Source: an uncultured Clostridia bacterium (GTDB lineage: Bacteria; Bacillota; Clostridia; Christensenellales; Borkfalkiaceae). Taken from it: a stretch of 64,000 bases of DNA. Shown piece after piece: positions 48,947 through 57,148 of the stretch. The DNA lies in assembly GCA_947623655.1 (NCBI GenBank), contig CANQHG010000006.1, positions 35,973 through 99,972 on the forward strand, read 5' to 3'. Both the position numbers and the translations under genes were made by a program. The notes under the pieces are model-generated. The model was given only the letters and a program-made list of their open reading frames with translations. It had not been told where the DNA came from and ran no database searches. The stretch's first letter is position 1. The number at the start of each line of letters is the position of its first letter.

Positions 48947-48982
48947 TTAGGTGGGAGCATTACCACAATATATCCCACCTAA
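48947..48982. repeat. Inverted repeat TTAGGTGGGA...TCCCACCTAA just after tRNA-Ser
   Basis: Perfect 10-bp arms. Confidence 0.7.
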
Positions 48983-49056
48983 TGGCTGAATTTTCATAAC
49001 AAACATTCAAAGCGATTTCTTGAATGTACCAAACTTGTACCAAACCCATTGCAATA

Positions 49057-49087
49057 GTAAACCGCCTTCAAAATGAGGGCGGTTTAC
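49057..49087. repeat. Hairpin GTAAACCGCC...GGCGGTTTAC
   Basis: Perfect 10-bp arms. Confidence 0.7.
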
Positions 49088-49119
49088 TGCTTGAAAAGAA
49101 AAGTAAGTGCTGTGCAATC

Positions 49120-49413
49120 TTATTTCATAAGCCTTTTCAGGCGCCGTTTCTCGAAGAATGTTGGTTTAGCGTTGTCCGTTTCGAGAGCAAAAAGTCGCTC
49201 CTCTTTTATGCCGAGTTTTTTCGCAGCCGCGCTCGGGCCCAGTCTATTCCAAAGACGATATTCGCGGAGCTTCAAGGCAAACTCCGAATGTTGAACATTG
49301 GACGTGAAGTTCCACATAGGCATAATCTTTCCCTCCAAAGGATAGCCGACGGGGCACGGCATCCCGTCTTTGCGGCTGAGCGGTGTTGCTTTCCACCCGT
49401 TGTCTTTTTCCAA
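49120..49413 (-). CDS. Small HTH-like protein of unknown function
   Basis: EFALKLREYRLWNRLGPSAAAKKLGIKEERLFALETDN; island context. Confidence 0.4.
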   Translation of the reverse strand: MEKDNGWKATPLSRKDGMPCPVGYPLEGKIMPMWNFTSNVQHSEFALKLREYRLWNRLGPSAAAKKLGIKEERLFALETDNAKPTFFEKRRLKRLMK

Positions 49414-49461
49414 CCGTCAATTTGAATCTACCGCTTAACGCGGAAAGGACAAATGGCCTTG

Positions 49462-49537
49462 TGGCAGGGGGAGAGGAATCGGACCTCTGAATGACGGTTT
49501 TGGAGACCGTTGCCTTTGACCGCTTGGCGACTCCCCT
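49462..49537 (-). tRNA. tRNA-Trp(CCA)-like, degenerate (possible pseudo-tRNA)
   Basis: AGGGGAGTCGCCAAGCGGTCAAAGGCAACGGTCTCCAAAACCGTCATTCAGAGGTCCGATTCCTCTCCCCCTGCCA; loop CTCCAAA; abnormal T-loop and acceptor. Confidence 0.55.
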
Positions 49538-49546
49538 ATACTTTGA

Positions 49547-49843
49547 TCACCATTGATTCGTTTGCTTCAAGTATTCGCACTCGATCAATGCTTGATCAAC
49601 AAGATAATCCTCGTGTTCCAGTAAATACTTTTCCGCGATTTCCCTGTGAAAATACACGGCTTGGCGGAACAAAAATCTTCTTTCGCCGTTGCTCGTTTCG
49701 ATTACATATCCTTTTCCATCGCCCGCTTTATCCACAACAAACCCTTCCGCCACTATACAGACGGGATCTTTGTCTTGTGCAATTTCGCAACAGATATAAA
49801 AGACCGGGATTTTACACGGTATGTTCGCAAGCAACTTGCTCAT
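49547..49843 (-). CDS. Hypothetical protein (mobile-element type)
   Basis: MSKLLANIPCKIPVFYICCEIAQDKDPVCIVAEGFVVDK... Confidence 0.5.
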   Translation of the reverse strand: MSKLLANIPCKIPVFYICCEIAQDKDPVCIVAEGFVVDKAGDGKGYVIETSNGERRFLFRQAVYFHREIAEKYLLEHEDYLVDQALIECEYLKQTNQW

Positions 49844-49863
49844 GGAATTTCTCCTCTTTCGCC

Positions 49864-50061
49864 TTACGCAGACTTTTTCTTTTTCTCGGCGGGATTACTC
49901 CCTTCGTTGATTGCAGGCTCTCCCTCTGCGGGGGCGGGCTGTTTTTCCGTTGCTTCTTTCTCAGCTTCTTCTTTGGCGAGGCGCTCTTTTTTGTTTGTGT
50001 TAAATTTTGCCTGCGCGATGTTAATCGCTTCATAGTAAGCTCCAAGATATTCGTCCACCAT
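49864..50061 (-). CDS. Small hypothetical protein, charged C-terminus
   Basis: MVDEYLGAYYEAINIAQAKFNTNKKERLAKEEAEKEATEKQ; adjacent to preceding ORF. Confidence 0.45.
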   Translation of the reverse strand: MVDEYLGAYYEAINIAQAKFNTNKKERLAKEEAEKEATEKQPAPAEGEPAINEGSNPAEKKKKSA

Positions 50062-50488
50062 TTAATCTATGATACAACGGGAGCCTCGCAATACTTCTGT
50101 TTATGACGTCTGCCGTCCGAATTCCGTTTGCAATATCCTTTTGCAAACGTTCCCGTAATGTTTTTTCGTCGCAAACAAGCGAAAACACTTTCACGGTGCA
50201 CCGGCTCGTGTCAAGGCGACCTATCAAGTCGTCTATCACATCCTGCCGGTGCATGACCCAACTGAAAACAATATTTTCATAGGCAGAACAATGAATGAAG
50301 TTGTTGAGCAAGTGGCAAATGTTATCCATAACCATATTTTTGGTTTCATCTGTTACTTGAAACGGGTTGGCGTTCCAACACCAATCTCCGTCAAGAAACA
50401 CGCTACTCGCCAACAATTCATTCATTCTTTGGCATACGGCAGTTTTTCCTACGCCCATTGTCCCGCCAATCAAATAAAGTGTTTTCAT
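50030..50488 (-). CDS. P-loop ATPase/kinase, probably C-terminally truncated
   Basis: MKTLYLIGGTMGVGKTAVCQRMNELLASSVFLDGDWCW...; terminates abruptly and overlaps next ORF. Confidence 0.75.
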   Translation of the reverse strand: MKTLYLIGGTMGVGKTAVCQRMNELLASSVFLDGDWCWNANPFQVTDETKNMVMDNICHLLNNFIHCSAYENIVFSWVMHRQDVIDDLIGRLDTSRCTVKVFSLVCDEKTLRERLQKDIANGIRTADVINRSIARLPLYHRLNGGRISWSLL

Positions 50489-50506
50489 ACTTCTCCCATT
50501 TGAAAT

Positions 50507-51076
50507 TTATCTGATGGTTTTGAAATAGTCCTCGCACAGAATACCGCGTTCCACCATATCCACGCGTTCACCCGTAGTTGGCAGGCGGAAGAAGTTTCTG
50601 CGCGTTCCCTCATAGACGAGCCCGCACTTTTCCATGACGCGGGAGGAGCCGATATTTTCCGCCGCATGCTCGCCGTCGATGCGGAAAAATCCCACTTCCT
50701 CAAAGCAATAGCGCAGAACTTCGGAAAGAGCCTCCGTCATGAGGCCCTTCCCCCACCACGCCTTGCCCATGCAATAGCCTATCGTGCCGCGTTCCTGAAA
50801 GTCGTCCGATCGCAGAACGGCAATGTCACCGATGAGCACATTCCCTTCCTTTAAGACGATCGCCCAATGGTAGATATGCGGCTCGCCGCTCTCCCCTTCC
50901 CACATCTTGAGAAGAGCCTGCGTCACTTCGATGTTCCCATGCGGCGTCCAGGTAAGGTATTTCGTAACGTCGGGGTCGTTCATCCAATGCGCAAACGCCT
51001 CTTCGGCGTCGCTCTCCTTCCATCTGCGAAGGAGCAGACGACGAGTTTCAAGAAGCTTTGTACCTTTGTGTTGCAT
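50507..51076 (-). CDS. GNAT-family N-acetyltransferase (RimJ/RimL-like)
   Basis: TRRLLLRRWKESDAEEAFAHWMNDPDVTKYLTW...GTIGYCMGKAWWGKGLMTEAL. Confidence 0.92.
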   Translation of the reverse strand: MQHKGTKLLETRRLLLRRWKESDAEEAFAHWMNDPDVTKYLTWTPHGNIEVTQALLKMWEGESGEPHIYHWAIVLKEGNVLIGDIAVLRSDDFQERGTIGYCMGKAWWGKGLMTEALSEVLRYCFEEVGFFRIDGEHAAENIGSSRVMEKCGLVYEGTRRNFFRLPTTGERVDMVERGILCEDYFKTIR

Positions 51077-51288
51077 ATGTTGCTCCGCAAAATTCCTGTT
51101 TATCTTACAATGATTATATCACAGCCGCACAGAATAATCAAGCGGTCAAAAAGTTACTAACCCGCTCCGCCGCAGTTGTTGTTTGTCAATCGTTTCAAAT
51201 GTTAAAAGCGTAGATTGAAATTTATATCACTTCGATTTATAAAATTAAAATTATTACTTGTTCTTCCTCAAGCATTATTTCAAGAATA

Positions 51289-51356
51289 GAAAAAAGGAGC
51301 ACGGGCTTGGCTTCCTCACTCAGGGTTCACCAATGGTCTGCGCTCCTTTTCCCTTT
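51289..51356 (-). ncRNA. Structured 3' element / long terminator-like hairpin
   Basis: AAAAGGAGC...GCTCCTTTTTT arms enclosing ~40-nt interior on minus strand. Confidence 0.3.
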
Positions 51357-51401
51357 GCTGATTCTTGTAGTTTACCGTTTCTTCATTCTTAATTGAAATG
51401 C

Positions 51402-53941
51402 TCAAACGGTATAAATTTCGGTCTCGAAGATGGAATATCCGTATTGCGTCGTGCGGGAGATACCCTCGATACGGATATATTTCGCACGCATGGGAGAATT
51501 CGGTACCACGTCGTCTGTCCTTGCGCCCGATGAATATGCGCCGTGAAAGACTTCTTTAAAACTCCCCTCGTCGCCTGTTTCGGATATCAGTACTCTATAT
51601 TCGCGGGCAGACGCCGCTTCCCAAAAAATCCGAAGCCGATACACCGTAACCAACTCGTCGAGCGTGATGAGGAGCCACTCTTTGTCGCTGCCGTGCACAC
51701 TTTCCCAACGGGTACCCATGTTTCCATCCATGGCGAGGTTCGCCCTGTTCCCGCCGTTTTCGGTGGAAGCCGAAAGTTTCGATCCGCCTGCGTATTTTTG
51801 CAAGACGACCGTTTCGCACGAAAGGGAAGAGATTTTTCCGCTTCCCTCTATCGAAACAGTATAACGGCGGAAATCGAATAATCGCCGTAGCCCGTCACTC
51901 TCACCTGCGTTTCTTCTCCAAGCCCAACATAGCCGACACGAAGATCGTGTACGTCTTGATCGATAGTCTGACTGCCGTTCCCCGGCACGCCGCCCGAATA
52001 ATAGCCGACCCCCGGGTTCGTGAGCCAAAGCCCCCTTTCGTCGAACGTCGCCACCAAAGGATTGAGATACATATTATGTCCCTTGTCGTTGATGAGCAGA
52101 GACTGCCACCAATCATTGCTGGGAATCGGCTTACCGCGCAAGCTTTCATCGAGGAAAGTCACAAGCTTCGCAGACGGGAAAGAGACGTCTCCCGTCACAT
52201 AGCTGCCGTTCTTTCCTCTCAAAATCTCGAGTGAAGGAAATTGCACAGAGATATCATAATCGACTTTTTCTTCGTTTGGATATTGCGAATGGACGGTCAT
52301 ACCCTCGAGCATAAAACGCGTTCCACCCTGCTTATCAAACGTATCACCATTCTGGTAATCGATGATACGAAGATAACGCGCTTCGTCGAAGAGATAAACG
52401 CTCTGCCGTTCAAGTCCCCCGTGCGTCTGGCGGAAAACGGTCGTATACGTCAAACCGTCGGAGCTGATCTGTAAGTCATAATATTTGCCCTTTCTGCCGT
52501 CGTCGCCCTTCCAGATGAAATCGACCCGTCCCACCGCTTTCACCTCGCCGAGGTCAACGGTCTGAGGATCCATGCTGTGCGGACTTTCCCACCACGTTCC
52601 CCAATCGCGGAGAGCAGACGACGCTACGTGGCCATCCATACTGAGAGCATATGCAGTCACGCCGCCGAGTTCAACACCGCTACGCCTGAAGATCGTCTGA
52701 GAAATACGGTAAGCCGACATATAAAATCGACGGCTATGCAACAGAAGTTTTACGTACCTTGCAGAAACAGTTCCCTCGCGAAAACCATTTCCGACCTGCT
52801 CTGTCTTGCGATAATTCGTCCCGTCTGAAGAGATCGTGACGTCATAGGAAAGAGGCGAGCCGTCTTTCCAGCTGATCTCCATTGTATCGAACTCTCTGAC
52901 AGAACCGAGATCGTAAGTGAAACTCTGTTCGTCAACGATCTGCTCCCTCTCGGAATTGTAAAGTATCGGAAACTTTTCGGTCGGAATGACCGTGCCTTTT
53001 TTGCCGAAGACCGAGAGCTCGAAAACAGAATATCCGTAGATCGTCGCACGTTTATGACAGGCAATCCTTATATATCGCGCCGTCTCATTTAAGGGATAAA
53101 CTGCAGCGACGCCGTTTTGAAAATTAAAGTTTTCCTCGATACAAGCCGTATAATAATTTTCGTCGTTCGTGGAATATAAGATCTCGAACTTTTGGGCGTA
53201 AGCCGCTTCCCAAAGAATAGAAACTTCCTCGACAGGAACGACCGCGCCGAGGTCGACCGTCAGCGTCACCTCGTCGACGCCGTGCACGCTCTCCCAACGG
53301 GTTGCTCCGTCTCCGTCGGTCGCCTTTGTGGCCTTTGCGTCCCCGAGCTCGCTCGAAGAAAAGGCGCGGCATCCGTGTGCGATATTAAAAGTCTCTTGCG
53401 ATTCGTAGAGAAAAACGGGCTTTTCTTTTCCAATCGAAGGATTATTTGTGACTGTCACCTTGCGGACATGGGTGGCTGTTTTTCCGTCTGCAGTGACGGA
53501 ATAAGTCAAATCGTATTCTCCCACGCGGGAGGTATCGGCATACCCTTTTATCAAAACGCGGGACGTAATGTCTTCGCCTTCTTCTCCCATTGTCGCCCTG
53601 ACGCCCGCCATAGGGTCGAAGAACTTTCCCGCTTCTATTTCGATATCGTCCATCAGGAGTACAGGCTCTTGCGGCTTGCTCGGCGTAACGCCCCCGCCCT
53701 CTCCCTTGCCGTCATCGGGTTCATCCTCATCGTGCTTCCCGTCATCCGATTCGGAGTCGTTCGGCTTGTTGTCTCCGTCGTCGCTATCGTCGGGTTTGAT
53801 CTGCTGCGACGGATCCTCATTGGGCTGCTCCGACTCCGAAGGCTCAGACAAAGACGGATCGTTCTCTCCGAATTTACATGCCGAGAACGTCAACATGCCG
53901 CACAGCATGAATGCGATCAGACTGATAAGTTTTCTACGCAT
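51402..53941 (-). pseudogene. GH81-like secreted glycoside hydrolase with discoidin/F5-8 type C repeats; catalytic region deleted and frameshifted
   Basis: Lipoprotein MRRKLISLIAFMLCGMLTFSACKFG; repeated TRWESVHG...VEEVSILWEAAYAQKFEILYS modules; GH81 N-terminal motif KPIPSNDWWQSLLINDKGHNMYLNPL...GYGDYSISAV joined out of frame to RYTVSIEGSGKISSLSCETVVL. Confidence 0.7.
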
Positions 53942-54020
53942 AAATTGCTCCTGAAAAGAATGGGGAATCTTCCGTTTGCGCGCATGCGGCAACGAAAGAT
54001 CCCCCTATTTTAATTACAAA

Positions 54021-56894
54021 TTAAGATTCTTGCGGCGCGTCGGGCGCAACGTATTTGATATTCTCCGACCAATCGCCGTTGGTGAGATAATCACTGTTGT
54101 CCGAAATAATGATGCGGGTCCGCATGGTAGAACCTGCGGTTTCCACATCGTACCCCGTCCAACCGAAAGCCTGATTGACCCACTCGTTGAATTTATCTGT
54201 AGTGCAAAAACTGTCCATACCTTGATTGAGAGAAAGCTGTTCTCCCGTTCCGTCCGGCGTTTTGCTGAGCCATACAGTGTAGAAACCGTCGGTATTACGT
54301 TCGCCGAGGATAATATATGCCGTCCCTTTCGCGCCGTTCGCATTCGTGATCTCAAGCTCGACATACGCTGCGCCGTACGTATTGAACGCTTCAAAGGCCG
54401 CAGGTTGGCAAAGGAACTTCAAATATCCTTTCTGTGCGTATTGCACTTGTGGCGCGTTTGTTACAGCCGCGTCCGCTTCCGTTGCGGCGTAGGGATAATT
54501 CCGCTCTACGGGATAGGATTCGCGGAGTCTGTCGGAATATTCGCTCCCCTCTGCAAGAGCAAGACTGACCTTTACCGTATATCCCGTCTCCGCGGAATTT
54601 TTAAAGTGATTGTAAATATGCAACTTCATGATCGTAGCCGTGATCGCCGTGTCCCCTCCCGCAGGCATGGGCGCATAGAAATCCGTAGTATCCCCGTTCA
54701 AGCTGACATAGACATGGAAGCGAACATACGTATTTGCGTCCTCTCTCGTAAAGGTTTCTTTTTGGAACAGAGCGCCGAGCTGTTCAAGCCAATCGCCCGC
54801 CATGACCGCGAGCACGGAGCCGTCGTGGCGAATGATCGTTCCTGTTCCGAGCTGAGGCAGACGTTCGTTTGCTTCTTCCTCTTCAATATTTTCAAGTGCG
54901 ACCGACGCGCTGACAGAAGCGCTGTTGATCGCGGTAATATAGATCTTTCCGTCATCTTCCCAGCGCTGATATGCAAGAAGTTTAACGGATGTGTCGCCGA
55001 AGACGCCGTTCTGCGCCAGGACATGGCGAAGTTCGTCTTGCGTATGCAGCGTCTTGGATGTTCCGCTCGCCACGGGCGCACCTTTGAGTTCAACGGTAGC
55101 GTTCCCCTCGCCTTTGACGATATCCTTATCGAGGTACACGTCGACCAAAATCTCCTGTGCGCCGCTTGCGCCGTATGCCGCAAAATTACCGTCATCGTTG
55201 TATGCTTTGCTCGTTGCGTTGTCGAAATACACGATCGAACGCGGAGAAGCGAGCACAAGGGTGACTTCGGCTTCCTGCCCTATCTTATATGTGATCGTAG
55301 ACGTTTTCGATTCTCCGTCGGAGTTGTATTCAAGACGTGTAAAAGCAAATTTGACGACATAGCATGCGCCGTCTTCATCGAATGTTACTGTCGGTTGAAG
55401 CGAAGCCCGAACTCCGCCCGTCACGGTTTCGCTCGCAGTCACTGTAGGCATTTCATCGAGTTCGACATTCTCGCCGGCGAAATTTTTATAGCTGACGGTG
55501 ACATACATCACGGGCTGTTCGCTTGAATTGTTGTTGTAGAGCACGCTCTCATGGGTCGTTACGACCGCGGGCGCTTTCAACATCTCTTGGACCGCGGTTT
55601 CGATCTCCGTCATCTTATAGTTCCCGAATTGCTGTTGTGCGTAGGCGCCGAGCGATTGCGAGCGCGTCCGAAGAGCGGCAAGTGCTTCGTAATTTTCTTT
55701 TGTCGGCGCGATATTCTGGAGCGCCTCGTCGATATCGTCTTTCAGCGCTTTCACGGACGCATCGAGCTGATCCTCCGCTGCCTTTTGGGCAGCGTTGACG
55801 GCCGCAAGTTTTTCCGCGACGCCGCCGTCGGCCTTGACATAAGTTTCATACTCCTCATATGCCGCAAGGATGGGCGCAACTTCGGTAAGGATTGCCTCCG
55901 CGGTCTTGTCATCTGCGGGATCGAGAACGGTAAGCTGTGCTCCAAGCGCCTCGACCGCCGTTGCTATCGCCGTTTTCCACGCGGAAAGGGTGGCTTCGAG
56001 CGCCGCAAGATCTGCGTTTTCCGCTTCAGTCACAAGTCCGCCCGCAAGAGTGGAAAGTGCCCCTTTCGCCGTCTTGGCTGCAGAAATTGCCGTCTCAAGC
56101 TTTGTTGCAGACTCGTTTTTCTCCGCTTCGGTCTTCGCGGCGGAAACAAGAGCAACATAGGCGCTGTGAGCGTCGGCCGCCGCTTCCGTCTGCTGTGTAT
56201 AAGCTTGTTTTTTGGATGTCAGTTCGCTATATGCAGTCTGCGCATATGTCTTTTCGTCTTGCGTCAGCGCGTCATATGCGGCTTCCGCTTGTTGTATGGC
56301 TTCGCCGATCTCAGACGCCTTGGCCTGCGTGTGTGTCTGCGCCAAGGTCTCAATAGCGCTCACCTGAGCGACAAAAGCTTTCACCGCCTCGGGTGTTACA
56401 TCGGGAACGGTGTATGTGTAATTTACAGTCGCCGAATAGGCGCTATCCGTGTAATTGCCCGTACCCGTTGCCTTCACGGCGAGAGTATTATTCCCCTCAA
56501 CGAGTTTCGTCGTGACAGTCGTAAGGTCGAGCGAAGTCGCTGTAACGCTTGTCGTCTCGTCCGCATTGATTTTGACCGTGTATCCCGCGGCATTCTCTAC
56601 GGCGGTCCAGACAAGGGTATCGCTTTCGATTTTTACCCCCTGCGGAACAGTCAGTACTGTTCCTTTCCCATCATCGTCTTGATTGTCATCTTCATTGTTG
56701 TCATCGTTGTTGTCGTCGTTGTTGTCATCATCGTTGTCGTCATTGCTGTCGTCATTGCTGTCGTCGTTATCATTCTGATTATTGTTTTGGTTGTTTTCCT
56801 CGTTTCCACTACTGTCGTTTCCGCAAGCTACAAAACCGAGCGAAAGCGTGAGCGCCAAAACAACGCAGAGTAAAACGTGCCACAATTTTTTCAT
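54021..56894 (-). CDS. Large cell-surface lipoprotein with Asp/Asn-rich linker and helical repeat region
   Basis: MKKLWHVLLCVVLALTLSLGFVACGNDSSGNEENNQNNNQNDNDDSNDD...; SD-like spacing, no stop for 957 codons. Confidence 0.8.
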   Translation of the reverse strand: MKKLWHVLLCVVLALTLSLGFVACGNDSSGNEENNQNNNQNDNDDSNDDSNDDNDDDNNDDNNDDNNEDDNQDDDGKGTVLTVPQGVKIESDTLVWTAVENAAGYTVKINADETTSVTATSLDLTTVTTKLVEGNNTLAVKATGTGNYTDSAYSATVNYTYTVPDVTPEAVKAFVAQVSAIETLAQTHTQAKASEIGEAIQQAEAAYDALTQDEKTYAQTAYSELTSKKQAYTQQTEAAADAHSAYVALVSAAKTEAEKNESATKLETAISAAKTAKGALSTLAGGLVTEAENADLAALEATLSAWKTAIATAVEALGAQLTVLDPADDKTAEAILTEVAPILAAYEEYETYVKADGGVAEKLAAVNAAQKAAEDQLDASVKALKDDIDEALQNIAPTKENYEALAALRTRSQSLGAYAQQQFGNYKMTEIETAVQEMLKAPAVVTTHESVLYNNNSSEQPVMYVTVSYKNFAGENVELDEMPTVTASETVTGGVRASLQPTVTFDEDGACYVVKFAFTRLEYNSDGESKTSTITYKIGQEAEVTLVLASPRSIVYFDNATSKAYNDDGNFAAYGASGAQEILVDVYLDKDIVKGEGNATVELKGAPVASGTSKTLHTQDELRHVLAQNGVFGDTSVKLLAYQRWEDDGKIYITAINSASVSASVALENIEEEEANERLPQLGTGTIIRHDGSVLAVMAGDWLEQLGALFQKETFTREDANTYVRFHVYVSLNGDTTDFYAPMPAGGDTAITATIMKLHIYNHFKNSAETGYTVKVSLALAEGSEYSDRLRESYPVERNYPYAATEADAAVTNAPQVQYAQKGYLKFLCQPAAFEAFNTYGAAYVELEITNANGAKGTAYIILGERNTDGFYTVWLSKTPDGTGEQLSLNQGMDSFCTTDKFNEWVNQAFGWTGYDVETAGSTMRTRIIISDNSDYLTNGDWSENIKYVAPDAPQES

Positions 56895-57148
56895 AATTTC
56901 CTCCCGAAAAAAATAGCCGCTTCATGCGGCAAAAATCCGAAGAACAAGCCGCTCTACGGATCCCTTTCCTCTGCAATTCCCCCTTATTTTCATTATATAG
57001 TACCCATTTTCAGATGTCAACAACAGTTTTTGTTATTATTGTTCAAAATATGACAAAAACGTTTACTTTTTCTGAAAGAGTATTTTTTTATACTTTATTT
57101 TTGAAAAAATACTTCCTATTCTTGCAATTATCATTTACAATATATAAT

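Noticed and set aside
51588-51602. atcagtactctatat similar to right half of dispersed motif
   Set aside because: No TATGTCWGACATA core; within a coding module.
53976-55526. 516-aa plus-strand ORF
   Set aside because: Antisense to the 957-aa lipoprotein, basic/Cys-rich composition, no signal or motif.
55551-56873. 440-aa plus-strand ORF with poly-Val/Ile stretch
   Set aside because: Antisense of the D/N-codon microsatellite; artefact of repeat translation.
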